Below are positions 43,235-52,701 of a stretch of 64,000 bases of DNA, piece by piece. A program made the translations under genes and the position numbers. Source of the DNA: Planococcus shixiaomingii (GTDB taxonomy: Bacteria; Bacillota; Bacilli; Bacillales_A; Planococcaceae); NCBI RefSeq assembly GCF_030413615.1, contig NZ_CP129236.1, positions 2,960,001 to 3,024,000 on the forward strand, read 5' to 3'. Every line of letters starts with the position of its first letter. Positions within the stretch are counted from its first letter, which is position 1. Below the pieces are notes generated by a model. That model was given only the letters and a program-made list of their open reading frames with translations. It was not told the DNA's origin and made no database searches.

Positions 43235-44461
43235 TCAATTCGGAACTTTTCCATCAAGAGAATCGCCAATTTCCAGTACCGGAACATTCACCTTAACCGT
43301 ATCCGGATATTTTATGCCTGCTCCTGTATTCAAAGCGACCACCGTTTCCCCTTCTTGAATCCATCCGCTTTCCCTTAATTTGCGGATGGCCGCAAATGCA
43401 GCGGCTCCTTCCGGGCAAATAAAAGCCCCTTCCAATTGCGCGATTTTTTCTTGTTCTTCTATCATCACTTGATCGTCCACTGCAATGGCACAGCCTGCTG
43501 TCTGGTAAAGAGCCTTCAAAACGAGAAAGTCGCCGAGTGCTTTCGGCACATTGATCCCAAAAGCGATTGAAGCAGAGCCTGGCCAAAATTCGGACTCAGC
43601 CTTTTTCTCCTCCCAAGCCTTAACAATCGGAGCACAACCCACCGCTTGAACCGCAACGAGGCGCGGCAAGTCTCCAGTTACCCAGCCGAGAACCTTTAAT
43701 TCCTTCAGCGCCTTATAAATACCGATCAAGCCAACTCCACCGCCTGTCGGATACACAATCACATCCGGCAGTGTCCAGCCGAGCTGTTCCGCTATTTCCA
43801 GCCCCATCGTTTTCTTGCCTTCAATTCGGTAAGGCTCCTTTAACGTCGAAGCATCGTAAAGCCCATGTTCGTTTACGGCTTTTGCTACAATTTTTCCGGC
43901 ATCGCTAATCAGCCCGTTAACCAAGTAAAGCTTTGCACCGGATAACGCAACTTCATTCCGGGTGATCAACGGAGCGTCGACCGGCATAACGATGGTGGAT
44001 TTGATTCCTGCCCGGGCTCCGTAAAGTGCCCATGCTGCTCCGGCATTGCCGTTCGTTGGCATGGCAAACTCGCGGACGCCCAGTTCCTTCGCTTTCGAAA
44101 TGCCTACCGCCGCTCCTCTCGCTTTGAACGTGCCGGTCGGAACCATTCCTTCATCTTTCATATACAAGTTTTCTACAGACATTTCCCTTCCGAGCCTTGG
44201 CATGGCTATAAGCGGAGTCATCCCTTCCCCGAGAGACACTTTATTTTGTTCATGTTCAACCGGAAGCAGCTCATGGTATCTCCACAAATCATGGGTTCTT
44301 CCTGCTATTTCTTCACGCGTAACATTTGCTTGGATCTCATCCCACTTGTAATCGACTAATAGCGGCGAGCCGCAAACGCATAAATGGTGCTGCTCTTTAA
44401 CGCTGTATGTATTGCTGCACTTTGGACAATAAAGATGCGAAATATAGCTGTATGTCATCAT
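43235..44461 (-). CDS. thrC: Threonine synthase-like PLP enzyme (long form with zinc ribbon)
   Basis: 408 residues. An N-terminal zinc-ribbon-like segment (LYCPKCSNTY, then CVCG) precedes a fold-type II PLP domain with the Lys in PTGTFKARGA and a phosphate-binding PTGGGVGLIG. Threonine synthase converts O-phosphohomoserine to threonine. This long form differs from the ~350-residue ThrC of B. subtilis and it is not next to hom or thrB, so it could act on another amino acid substrate. AAAGGGG lies eight bases before the first ATG. Confidence 0.8.
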   Translation of the reverse strand: MMTYSYISHLYCPKCSNTYSVKEQHHLCVCGSPLLVDYKWDEIQANVTREEIAGRTHDLWRYHELLPVEHEQNKVSLGEGMTPLIAMPRLGREMSVENLYMKDEGMVPTGTFKARGAAVGISKAKELGVREFAMPTNGNAGAAWALYGARAGIKSTIVMPVDAPLITRNEVALSGAKLYLVNGLISDAGKIVAKAVNEHGLYDASTLKEPYRIEGKKTMGLEIAEQLGWTLPDVIVYPTGGGVGLIGIYKALKELKVLGWVTGDLPRLVAVQAVGCAPIVKAWEEKKAESEFWPGSASIAFGINVPKALGDFLVLKALYQTAGCAIAVDDQVMIEEQEKIAQLEGAFICPEGAAAFAAIRKLRESGWIQEGETVVALNTGAGIKYPDTVKVNVPVLEIGDSLDGKVPN

Positions 44462-44603
44462 TTGTGTGCCCCTTTCAGATTGCCTTCATCTTAATCATTA
44501 CTGATATGCCCCGAAATAACAAATAGAATTTTCTAAATTTTTTTTAAAAAGATTCATATGAAGAAAATAAGATTATTAAGCGGAAAACTTTTGAAAGAAG
44601 CGG

Positions 44604-44643
44604 AAAGCTGTGTCCCTTCTATGGATGGGACACAGCTTTTTTT
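44604..44643. terminator. Strong hairpin between the threonine synthase-like and alcohol dehydrogenase genes
   Basis: A 13-bp perfect stem (AAAGCTGTGTCCC with GGGACACAGCTTT) and ten-base loop. The T run (seven) is on the plus strand; the minus strand gives only TTTCC after the stem. Position just past the alcohol dehydrogenase stop suggests it ends that minus-strand transcript, but its polarity is better for the plus strand, where no gene is seen. Confidence 0.65.
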
Positions 44644-44664
44644 AAAGAAAACATTCTATTATCA

Positions 44665-45774
44665 TCAGCCAACCTTTATAACGATCTTCCCAAAATGCCT
44701 TCTTTTATCCAACTCAACCTCTGCAGTTGCGATGTCTTCCAACAGATAAACCGCATGGACTTGCGGATTGAGTTTTCCTTGCCATACGCACTCGGTCACT
44801 TGCAAAAAGTCTTCCCAATTTCCCATAGGTGCTCCGAGCACTTGCCGATGCCATTGATAAATCTCACGGATGCTCATTTCCGGGAAATCTCCGGCGGTGG
44901 CTCCGGACAGCACAAGCCTTCCGCCAAAATCCAAGCAGTTCAAACTTTTTCGGAAAGTCGGTTTGCCGACGGAATCAAGAACCAGATTCACGCCTTCGCC
45001 GCCCGTCCACTTCATCACGTCCTCTTGCCATTCCGCGTGTGAATCGAACATGGCCACCGCTCCCATATCCAAGCATTTTTGGCGCTTTTCCTCGCTTCCC
45101 GCAATGCCGATGACCGTCGCTCCTGCTGCAACAGCAATATCAAGTTGAGCTGAACCCAAGCCGCCAGAAGCACCTATCACCAAAACGGTGTCCGACGGTT
45201 TGACTTTCCCGACTGTTACGACACCTCGCCAGGCCGTCGTATAGACGGCAGGAATGGCGGCCGCCACTTCGGACGGGATATGTTCTGGAATCGACACGAT
45301 GTTTCGCGCCGGCACAACGACATATTCAGCAAGTCCACCCCATAGATGTTCACCGACGATTTTGTAATCGCGGCACATGCTCGGTTCACCCGCTCTGCAT
45401 GCACGGCACATTCCGCAGCCAAATGACGGATTAACCAATACTCTTTCTCCTATTTGATGCTGGGAAGAATTTCCGCTTTCCCCTGGACCGTAGACAGCCA
45501 CCCGGCCGACAATATCTACGCCCGATATGTGCGGCAAGGTCAGTTTCGGTACACCGGGCCCTTTCAGTCCTTCCCGGGCAAAAACGTCCAGATGATTTAA
45601 CGCAGTATGTTCCACTTTGAGCAACACTTCGCCGAAGCCAGGTTTTGGAGTTTCGATTTCTTCTATAGAAAGAACTTCCGGTCCGCCGTGTTCCCGGATC
45701 ATGACCGCCTTCATTTTATCAGGAACTGTTTTCATTCCATTCGTAGCACCAAAAGCTACTAAATGTTTGTCCAT
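44665..45774 (-). CDS. Zinc-containing alcohol dehydrogenase-family oxidoreductase
   Basis: A 369-residue medium-chain dehydrogenase. The N-terminal catalytic domain has the structural zinc cluster CGMCRACRAGEPSMC and a GVDIVGRV segment; the NAD(P) domain has VLVIGASGGLGSAQLDIAVA. It interconverts an alcohol and aldehyde or ketone; the substrate is unknown. AAGGAGGAG precedes the ATG. It lies 24 bases before the capA-like stop codon side of the cluster, the last gene of the probable catabolic operon. Confidence 0.88.
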   Translation of the reverse strand: MDKHLVAFGATNGMKTVPDKMKAVMIREHGGPEVLSIEEIETPKPGFGEVLLKVEHTALNHLDVFAREGLKGPGVPKLTLPHISGVDIVGRVAVYGPGESGNSSQHQIGERVLVNPSFGCGMCRACRAGEPSMCRDYKIVGEHLWGGLAEYVVVPARNIVSIPEHIPSEVAAAIPAVYTTAWRGVVTVGKVKPSDTVLVIGASGGLGSAQLDIAVAAGATVIGIAGSEEKRQKCLDMGAVAMFDSHAEWQEDVMKWTGGEGVNLVLDSVGKPTFRKSLNCLDFGGRLVLSGATAGDFPEMSIREIYQWHRQVLGAPMGNWEDFLQVTECVWQGKLNPQVHAVYLLEDIATAEVELDKRRHFGKIVIKVG

Positions 45775-45798
45775 CGTTCTCCTCCTTTTGCTAAAAAT

Positions 45799-46923
45799 TT
45801 AATGCCCCAGGTCCAGCACAATTTGTTGATTTTCCAGTACCGCCTTCGCCCCCCGTGATGCCGAAAATTGATAGAGGCGTTCTGCAACCAATTGTTTCTG
45901 CTCCTCTGTTCCTTCCACCGCTTCGCCAATATCATCTAACATAGCGGGATACAAAATAACCTTTTCTAACTTCAGCTTTTCTCCAACAGGTGCAAGCACC
46001 AGTTCCGCTAAACAGCTTTGGTGGTTTTCCGCAACCATCTCCATCTTGTAAGGAACAGGGAATGGTGAAATATCCAGTCCGGCAGGAAAGAACTCGGGAT
46101 GGAAAATATAATTGCCTAAGCTGTATAAGATCGGAACTTCTTTTGGCTCACCCTTTTCCGCTTGATAAGTCTCCAGACCATAAGGGGCATGCGAGTGATG
46201 GCCGATCACCACATCCACCCCGGCATTGGCCACACGCTGCGCCACAATCTTTTGGTATTCGGCAATCGGATCTTGTGGCACTGAACTCCACTGCGGCGGC
46301 ACTCCCCAATGCATCGCCAAAATGACAAAATCCGATTTGCTTGCAGCATCTTTTATCGCTTGTTCCAACAAAAGCAGGTCTTCTTCGACCGGTATCGTTT
46401 GGATCCAGGGAGGTGTACCCGGCTGTTCATCCAGGATGCTCGAATCGATATGGAACGATGTTTTGATGCGGACGCTTGCAATTCCCGGTCGGTTTTTGAT
46501 TGCCCGAAACCCAGGCGGAACAGCAGAGGACCAAGAAATAAACGCAATCGTAAAGCCTTCTTTTTCGATAAAGACGGGTTCGGCAGCTTGTTCCAAATCG
46601 TTTCCTGCTCCTGTATGGCGGATTCCCGCTTCATCAAGAAACCGGCACGTTTGTTGGAGCCCTTCTATGCCCCAATCCAGCATATGGTTGTTTGCCAGTG
46701 AAACGGCTGTTATATGCAGCTCATTTAACCATGAAGCCGTTTCGGCCGGTTGTTTCATGCGGACCATTTTATCTGCCGGCGGTCCGGGAGTTGCCACAAT
46801 GGGAGCTTCAAGATTCGCCAAGCAAATATCCGCTTGTTCCATCATGCCTTTCCAAATGTCTTTTTTAGGCTTTTGCAAAACGGCGATATCCCCAAGTGCG
46901 GCGATTCGTATTTTTTTGCCCAT
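45799..46923 (-). CDS. CapA-family metallophosphoesterase-like protein
   Basis: 374 residues of the CapA/PGA-synthesis family. It has AALGDIAV near the start, NLEAPIV, the metal-binding VSLANNHMLDWG, the ILAMHWG segment and VVIGHHSHAPYGLE. The family name comes from poly-gamma-glutamate capsule synthesis, but no pgsB/C partners are present here. It has no signal peptide or membrane anchor, so a cytoplasmic hydrolase-like role within the peptide catabolic cluster is more likely (inference). AAAGGAGG precedes the ATG. Confidence 0.85.
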   Translation of the reverse strand: MGKKIRIAALGDIAVLQKPKKDIWKGMMEQADICLANLEAPIVATPGPPADKMVRMKQPAETASWLNELHITAVSLANNHMLDWGIEGLQQTCRFLDEAGIRHTGAGNDLEQAAEPVFIEKEGFTIAFISWSSAVPPGFRAIKNRPGIASVRIKTSFHIDSSILDEQPGTPPWIQTIPVEEDLLLLEQAIKDAASKSDFVILAMHWGVPPQWSSVPQDPIAEYQKIVAQRVANAGVDVVIGHHSHAPYGLETYQAEKGEPKEVPILYSLGNYIFHPEFFPAGLDISPFPVPYKMEMVAENHQSCLAELVLAPVGEKLKLEKVILYPAMLDDIGEAVEGTEEQKQLVAERLYQFSASRGAKAVLENQQIVLDLGH

Positions 46924-46967
46924 TTCTTGCCTCCTTTATTGCGGCTGTTATTTGATGTGCCAAAAGA

Positions 46968-47816
46968 TCACTTTGCTGCAGGAGTTGAGACTTTGCTTAA
47001 AAATGTCCGGACCAATTGCAGATATGCTTCATTTTCTTCGTGCTGGGGTGAATGGCCGCTGTTTTCGAATATCACCAGTTGCGAATTCGGAATTTTTTCG
47101 GCAATCAATTCCGAACATTCGACAGGCGTAATCCAGTCGTGCCTGCCGACAGTCACCAAAACCGGAACAGCGATTTTATGCAAATCGTCATCCAAATTAA
47201 ATTCAGGTTTGTTGTAGCGGAACGCAAAGTTATGCGTTTCATACCGGTAATAAATCGAATCCATCCGCTCCTTCACCGCTTCTTCATCGAATTTCACTGT
47301 GTAGAGCGGCTGGATAGCCACAAACATCCTCTTTAGTTCTTCATTGGATTCCACTTTTCCGTCGAACAAGCGCCGAATGCCATCTTCTTCGATTCCTGGC
47401 AGGTTGCTGTTTAATGCGCGGTCCACTGAAAGGTGGTCGAAGTTGCTGTTCGATCCCGTGTCCCTAAGCATGACATGGGTGACGTTTTCCGGATAGCGCA
47501 GCACATACTCGAGAGTCAAAAACCCGCCATAGGAGCCGCCTAAAATTTTAATGGGGCCGCCAACGATCGTTTTTCTCATTTCCTCAATGTCCGCAGTCCA
47601 TTGTTCGTGCGTAAAGGGCGGCTTCCCTTCCGATCTTCCGGATCCTCTCATGTCCATGAACACCAGCCGGTACTGGTCTCCTAATGGAGAAAAAGCCTTT
47701 ATATCCCCTCGGCAGTCGCCAAGCCCTGGAGCCCCGTGAATGAAGAAAATCGTTTCGCCTTCCGGATTGCCATGAATCTCATAGTAAAGCTTGTTGCCGT
47801 TGATTGTCGTAAACAA
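46968..47816 (-). CDS. Alpha/beta hydrolase, proline iminopeptidase-like (S33)
   Basis: 282 residues with an alpha/beta hydrolase fold: oxyanion region HGAPGLGD, DMRGSGRSEG, nucleophile in GGSYGGFLTLEY, Asp in VGRHDWITP and His in NSGHSPQHEE. The S33 family removes N-terminal proline from peptides. It begins with TTG at 47816, nine bases after GGAG. The position next to a peptide importer and dipeptidase supports a peptidase role. Confidence 0.85.
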   Translation of the reverse strand: MFTTINGNKLYYEIHGNPEGETIFFIHGAPGLGDCRGDIKAFSPLGDQYRLVFMDMRGSGRSEGKPPFTHEQWTADIEEMRKTIVGGPIKILGGSYGGFLTLEYVLRYPENVTHVMLRDTGSNSNFDHLSVDRALNSNLPGIEEDGIRRLFDGKVESNEELKRMFVAIQPLYTVKFDEEAVKERMDSIYYRYETHNFAFRYNKPEFNLDDDLHKIAVPVLVTVGRHDWITPVECSELIAEKIPNSQLVIFENSGHSPQHEENEAYLQLVRTFLSKVSTPAAK

Positions 47817-47837
47817 GTCGCATCGCTCCAGTTCAAG

Positions 47838-48731
47838 TTATTTTTTCACAAATTTCGGGTCGAGGGCATCACGCAGCCCATCACCTAAAAAGTTATAGGC
47901 AAGAACCACAATGGTGATGGCAGCTCCAGGCAGAATTCCAAGTACAGGGGCAGTCCAGATGTATTGCTGCGAGTTTTGCAGCATATTGCCCCAAGTGGCT
48001 GTCGGCGGCTGAATTCCCAAGCCGAGGTAACTGATGGCGCTTTCGGTCAAAATAGCTGCTGCAATCGTCAATGTCCCAGAAACGATAATCGACGGAACAA
48101 TTTGAGGAATGATGTACTTGGTTAAAATCCGGAGCGGTGTGGCACCTGACGCGTTGGCTGCTTCGACAAACTCATATTCTTTCCATTTCAATGTTTCGCC
48201 GTAAACGACCCGGCCGATTTCCATCCACCCTGCCAACGCAATCACCACCACGACCATTACTGGACTAGTGCCCAGTACAGTTAAGGCAACGAGAATAAAG
48301 AAAAAAGTCGGAATCGCCATCATGGCTTCCGTTATCCGCATCAGCACCGATTCTGCAACTTTTCCGAAAAAACCGGCACACGCTCCGACCACCGTTCCGA
48401 TCAATAAAGAAAACAGCATCGCTGCCAAGCCGACAATGAGCGTCACTCTTCCTCCGTGGAGCATACGTGCCAACACGTCACGCCCCAAATCATCCGTGCC
48501 GAAAGGGTGCTGGAGAGACCAGCTGGCTAATGAACCAGTAGCCTGCAATTCTTCTGGATTTACTGTCCAAACCAAAGGCCCCAGGAAAACGGCAACATGG
48601 ATAAGGATCAAAAACCAAAGAGAAAAATAAGCGACCTTATTTTTGCGTAAAGCTTTTGAAATGCTCGGTTTTCCTTGGCTTGGTTTTAATGCAATTTCTT
48701 CAGTCAAATTCGGTTTTGTCGATACTACCAT
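47838..48731 (-). CDS. Peptide/nickel-type ABC transporter permease (DppC/OppC family)
   Basis: 297 residues with an N-terminal cytoplasmic tail, about six membrane helices, and the permease EAA loop (VEAANASGATPLRILTKYII). The LQHPFGTDDLGRDVLARML segment is diagnostic of the DppC/OppC side. It pairs with the permease encoded 19 bases upstream. AGGTG precedes the ATG. Confidence 0.93.
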   Translation of the reverse strand: MVVSTKPNLTEEIALKPSQGKPSISKALRKNKVAYFSLWFLILIHVAVFLGPLVWTVNPEELQATGSLASWSLQHPFGTDDLGRDVLARMLHGGRVTLIVGLAAMLFSLLIGTVVGACAGFFGKVAESVLMRITEAMMAIPTFFFILVALTVLGTSPVMVVVVIALAGWMEIGRVVYGETLKWKEYEFVEAANASGATPLRILTKYIIPQIVPSIIVSGTLTIAAAILTESAISYLGLGIQPPTATWGNMLQNSQQYIWTAPVLGILPGAAITIVVLAYNFLGDGLRDALDPKFVKK

Positions 48732-48750
48732 CCCATTTCACCTCCCGGCG

Positions 48751-49698
48751 TTATACGTTTTTCACTCGTGGATCAACTCTGGAATACAGCAAATCCACGA
48801 GCAGGTTGCAAACGACCACGACAATCGTGATGACCATCGTCACTCCCATAACAAGTGGATAATCCCTTCCTCTTGCAGCTTCAATGATCAACGTTCCGAT
48901 GCCCGTCCAGCCGAAAATGGCTTCTGTGATTACCGCTCCGCTCAATAAGCGCGGAATCAGCATGCCGATAATCGTGATGATTGGAATCAATGCGTTGCGC
49001 AGTGCATGGCTGTACAGAACAATCGACTCTTTTGCGCCTTTTGCTCGTGCCGTCCGGATGTAGTTTTGTGAGATGACTTCAAGCATGGACGAACGCGTAA
49101 AGCGCACAATGTGCGGAAGTACGGTAGTCGTCAAAATCAGTACTGGCAGTATTAAGTGAGAAATCCAGCCCCATAAGTCGAATTCCGTTCCTCTTGGCCC
49201 GACGCCGGAAGAAGGCAGCCAGCCTAGCGTAATCGAAAACAGCAAAATCAGCATCAGCCCCAGCCAAAACGCAGGGACGGATAAGCCGATCACGCTGACA
49301 AAATTGATGACGTGATCTTGTGCCCTTCCCCGTTTTATCGCAGACATGACACCAAAGAGAATTCCAAAAAACACCGAAATGATGATAGTGAAAATTGTTA
49401 GTTCAATGGTATAAGGAATGCGTTCCATGATCCGTTGAAGGACCGGTTCACTCGAAGTAAAAGATGTGCCGAGATCGCCTTGGACCGCATTGGTGATCCA
49501 ATCCAGATACCGGACCATGATGGGTTGGTCCAAGCCTAATTTTTCAACCATCGCCTGCCGCTCTTCCTCAGTCGCATCCATTCGCATTGTACTTGCCGGT
49601 CCGCCCGGAGCAAGATTGATCAGAAAAAAGGTGATGATCGAAACAATCAGCAGCAACACAATGCTTTGTCCCAATCGATTAAGCAGGAATCTTACCAT
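48751..49698 (-). CDS. Peptide/nickel-type ABC transporter permease (DppB/OppB family)
   Basis: 315 residues from the ATG at 49698, with AAGGAG just upstream; a longer frame to 49740 is unlikely. It has the typical opening (NRLGQSIVLLLIVSIITFF, NLAPGGPA), about six membrane helices and an EAA-type loop (YIRTARAKGAKESIVLYSHA). It is the partner of the DppC-like permease. Confidence 0.93.
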   Translation of the reverse strand: MVRFLLNRLGQSIVLLLIVSIITFFLINLAPGGPASTMRMDATEEERQAMVEKLGLDQPIMVRYLDWITNAVQGDLGTSFTSSEPVLQRIMERIPYTIELTIFTIIISVFFGILFGVMSAIKRGRAQDHVINFVSVIGLSVPAFWLGLMLILLFSITLGWLPSSGVGPRGTEFDLWGWISHLILPVLILTTTVLPHIVRFTRSSMLEVISQNYIRTARAKGAKESIVLYSHALRNALIPIITIIGMLIPRLLSGAVITEAIFGWTGIGTLIIEAARGRDYPLVMGVTMVITIVVVVCNLLVDLLYSRVDPRVKNV

Positions 49699-49728
49699 TT
49701 CATCTCCTTCTCCCTCCATATTGAGTAA

Positions 49729-49758
49729 ATGGAAGTGCACTTTTCAGCACACTTCCAT
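49729..49758 (-). other. Intercistronic hairpin between substrate-binding protein and permease genes
   Basis: ATGGAAGTG pairs with CACTTCCAT around a GCTG-containing loop, six bases after the stop codon of the binding-protein gene. There is no T tract on the minus strand, so it probably protects or processes the mRNA and does not terminate. Such hairpins commonly raise binding-protein levels relative to permeases. Confidence 0.55.
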
Positions 49759-49764
49759 CCTTTT

Positions 49765-51399
49765 TTATTCCGCAATGTACCACTCATGGATATAGTGCAG
49801 AGCGTCTCCAAATGCTAAATCTGGAACTCCTTTTAAGTTATTGGCACGCACTTGTGCTTCTTGTGGGTACCATAGGAAAATATACGGAAGTTCTTCTGAC
49901 ATCAACTTTTGAGCCTCGGCGTAGATTTTTTTGCGTTCTTCCACATCGCTTGTCTGTGCTCCCGCTTCCAGCAGTTTATCCAGTTCCGGATTCTTGTAGC
50001 CCGGGATGTTGTTGCCTTTTACAGCATTAGAATGCATGTACGCTGATAAGTCTGGATCTGCCGGGTATCTCCACCAGTTCAGGCTCATTTCGTAATCACG
50101 GTTAACAACAACGTCTTGGATCATAGCGTTCCATTCCATCGCATTTAACTTGACATCAAAGCCGGTTTTCATCAAATACTGCTGAACCATCTGCGACACT
50201 GCTTCCAAGTCTCCTTGAATGCCGATTTCAAAATCAACGGTGAATGGTTCCCCGTCTTTATCGACAATCCCATCACCATCCGTATCTTCCCAACCCGCTT
50301 CAGCGAGCAATTCCTTAGCGCGTTCAGGATCGTAATCGTAGCGGGTCACGTCGTCTGTGTAGTATTCCTTCAGAGCCGGGGCAATACCGGCATCAGCGAT
50401 CGTGCCGTAACCTTTCAAAACGGTATCAATGATATTTTGGCGGTCGATCGAATGAAGAATCGCTTGTCTGACGCGTACATCTTGGTACTTCTCATCATTT
50501 TGATTGGTAATGATCCAGAAGAAACGCGGCGTCTCTCTTGCATAGATGCCCACATTGTCTGCACTTTCAATTCGGTCAATGGCAGACAGGTCATCGAGAG
50601 CGAAAATGGATAATTCTCCGCTCAAAAGCTGGGCTACGTGCGTATTGACATCGGCAAGCACTTTGTACTCCACTTCATCCAAAAGCGCTTTTTCCCCGTA
50701 GAAATCTTCATTGCGTTCCAGCACGACATTTTGTCCGGAAGTATAGCTTTTCAATTTGAAGGCCCCTGTACCAACCGGTTTTTCTTTATTGAACGAAGTC
50801 AGCTCCCATGGATCTTGTCCTTCAAAAATATGCTGCGGAATGATTTCCGTGTTGAAGCTCAAATATGCCGGCAACGCAGCAAGCGGGCTTTCCAGGATGA
50901 ATTTCACCGTATAGTCGTCCACGGCCTGGACTTCTTTTAAGTTTTGGAAATACGACGTATTATTCGCTCCCAATTCTTCGTTCAAGACGATTTCATTAAA
51001 AGTGAAAGCAACGTCATCGGCTGTGAATTGTTCGCCGTCATGCCATTTGACATCGTCTCTTAAGTGGAACGTCCATTCTAGTTCGTTTTCAGATGTTTCC
51101 CATTCCTTCGCTAAATCCGGAGAAGGTGCCAAATCTTCCCCCGGTTGCGTCAGTCCGGAAAACAATACCCGATTTACTACATTGGACTCGGCATAAGCGT
51201 TCGGATGCCAAGGATTGAAAGTAGGATCGGCGACAATCGGGATCGAAACTTTCCCACCCTTTTTAGGTTCTGCTGCTGCGTTTTCTTCGCTTTCTCCACC
51301 CGTCGTTGTCCCAGAATCACTTCCATAAGAACAAGCAGCAAGAAGAACAAGCGAAATCAAGATCAACCACAAACTGGACCATTTCGATTTCCTCATCAT
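49765..51399 (-). CDS. Peptide-binding lipoprotein of ABC importer (family 5)
   Basis: 544 residues from the ATG at 51399; neighbouring in-frame ATGs at 51405 and 51396 are alternatives, all behind GGGTGG. A lipoprotein signal peptide ends in LLAAC. The body is a family-5 solute-binding protein (NPWHPNAYAESNVVNRVLFS, WHDGEQFTADDVAFTFNEIV, VRQAILHSIDRQNIIDTVLK). It captures peptides or similar solutes at the cell surface. It lies 21 bases after the dipeptidase gene. Confidence 0.93.
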   Translation of the reverse strand: MMRKSKWSSLWLILISLVLLAACSYGSDSGTTTGGESEENAAAEPKKGGKVSIPIVADPTFNPWHPNAYAESNVVNRVLFSGLTQPGEDLAPSPDLAKEWETSENELEWTFHLRDDVKWHDGEQFTADDVAFTFNEIVLNEELGANNTSYFQNLKEVQAVDDYTVKFILESPLAALPAYLSFNTEIIPQHIFEGQDPWELTSFNKEKPVGTGAFKLKSYTSGQNVVLERNEDFYGEKALLDEVEYKVLADVNTHVAQLLSGELSIFALDDLSAIDRIESADNVGIYARETPRFFWIITNQNDEKYQDVRVRQAILHSIDRQNIIDTVLKGYGTIADAGIAPALKEYYTDDVTRYDYDPERAKELLAEAGWEDTDGDGIVDKDGEPFTVDFEIGIQGDLEAVSQMVQQYLMKTGFDVKLNAMEWNAMIQDVVVNRDYEMSLNWWRYPADPDLSAYMHSNAVKGNNIPGYKNPELDKLLEAGAQTSDVEERKKIYAEAQKLMSEELPYIFLWYPQEAQVRANNLKGVPDLAFGDALHYIHEWYIAE

Positions 51400-51420
51400 T
51401 ATCATCCCCCACCCTTTAAA

Positions 51421-52644
51421 TTATTTTGCCCATGTAGCTTCAAGCACCCGGAAGATGTTGCCGCCTGCAACTTTGCGGATATCTTCGCGGCTGTATCCTT
51501 TTTTAACGAGCCAGCGGATAATATTCGGGAAGCATTCCGCTGGGTTTTCAAGGCCTTCTACATATTCCACTTTTTGCATATTGGCCATTTGAGCGCTTTT
51601 GATGGACAACTGCCCTGACAATAAATCATGCGTGCCAACATGGTCGCCGAACAGCGTATCCGGACCAAAAGCCACATGGTCAATCCCTATGAGGTTGGCT
51701 GTGTATTCAAAATGCTCCATAAACGATTCGATGTTATGTCTTGGGTGTTTCTCGGTAATGGTGGAATGCGGCGCCGCTTCTATGCCAATGACCCCGCCTT
51801 TTTCTGCACATGCTTTCAGCACGTTATCCGGCTTTAAGCGTTTTGTGTTCCATAACGCACGTGCTCCGACATGGTTAATCGTTACAGGTTTTTCACTTGT
51901 TTCAATGGTATCTAGCGATGTCTGGTCGCCCGCATGCGACACATCAATCGTGATGCCGAGTTTATTCATTCGCTGTACGGCCTGCTTGCCGAATACGGTC
52001 AAGCCGCCATCGCTCGGCTCTCTTAATCCGGCCCCTAACTGATTGGCTTCAGAGTAGACAATCCCCATCGTCCGGATGCCAAAGCCGTATAACACATCCA
52101 GCCGGTCAAGTTCGTTTTCGATCATCGTGGACGATTCCAACGCTCCGACAAAAGCGATCTTCCCTTCTTTTTTGGCGCGGTACAAATCGGATAAACGCTC
52201 CGCTTTGATGACCATGTCCTGATGCGCAATGTCGCTAAAGCGAATGCCGATGTCGTGGATAACGTCCGACCATTTCCAGCCCGCCTGAGAAGTGACCATG
52301 GCAGTTCCATCCATGAAATTTTCGAAAATAACATCGAGCCCGGATTGGCTCAACGCTTCGTATCCTGTCCAATCACGGCCTTGTCGGCGGAATTCGTAGA
52401 ACTCTTGCAAATTCTCGGGCATCACGAACGTATGCTCATGCATCGACACCATGTGATCTTCTGCCATAATCGTTTGCACCAATTCTTCTTCCTGTTGTGA
52501 TACGGGATAGACAAAAGGCGTAACGCGATCATTTTCTTTTGAAAGCTTGTATTCTTTGTAATCCGTTCCTGCTTCCAAATACTGAAAAGATTTATAGCCG
52601 TCATATGATTTTTGATTTCCTTGCTTTTGAATTTTTTGAGTCAT
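51421..52644 (-). CDS. Membrane dipeptidase-family (M19) metallopeptidase
   Basis: 407 residues of the renal dipeptidase/M19 family. It has an N-terminal SMHEHTFVMPENL (replacing the usual DGHND-like motif), a central ALESS and VLYGFGIRTMGIVYSEANQL segment, ITIDVSHAGDQTSLD, TINHVGARAL with the probable metal His, and a C-terminal DHVAFGPDTLFGD. M19 enzymes cleave dipeptides, including D-amino-acid-containing or dehydro forms. No signal peptide, so it likely acts on imported dipeptides. AAGGAG precedes the ATG. Confidence 0.88.
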   Translation of the reverse strand: MTQKIQKQGNQKSYDGYKSFQYLEAGTDYKEYKLSKENDRVTPFVYPVSQQEEELVQTIMAEDHMVSMHEHTFVMPENLQEFYEFRRQGRDWTGYEALSQSGLDVIFENFMDGTAMVTSQAGWKWSDVIHDIGIRFSDIAHQDMVIKAERLSDLYRAKKEGKIAFVGALESSTMIENELDRLDVLYGFGIRTMGIVYSEANQLGAGLREPSDGGLTVFGKQAVQRMNKLGITIDVSHAGDQTSLDTIETSEKPVTINHVGARALWNTKRLKPDNVLKACAEKGGVIGIEAAPHSTITEKHPRHNIESFMEHFEYTANLIGIDHVAFGPDTLFGDHVGTHDLLSGQLSIKSAQMANMQKVEYVEGLENPAECFPNIIRWLVKKGYSREDIRKVAGGNIFRVLEATWAK

Positions 52645-52701
52645 TGTAAGTCTCCTTTTTCATCTGTTTTTATTTTTGTATATTTTTCTAACTTCCTTCA
52701 T

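Noticed and set aside
44558-44749. A 63-residue plus-strand frame over the hairpin at 44604-44643
   Set aside because: It reads through a terminator-like stem, overlaps the dehydrogenase gene and has no ribosome site.
46226-47131. A 301-residue plus-strand open frame opposite the CapA-like and S33 genes
   Set aside because: It spans two well-supported minus-strand genes and encodes nothing recognisable.
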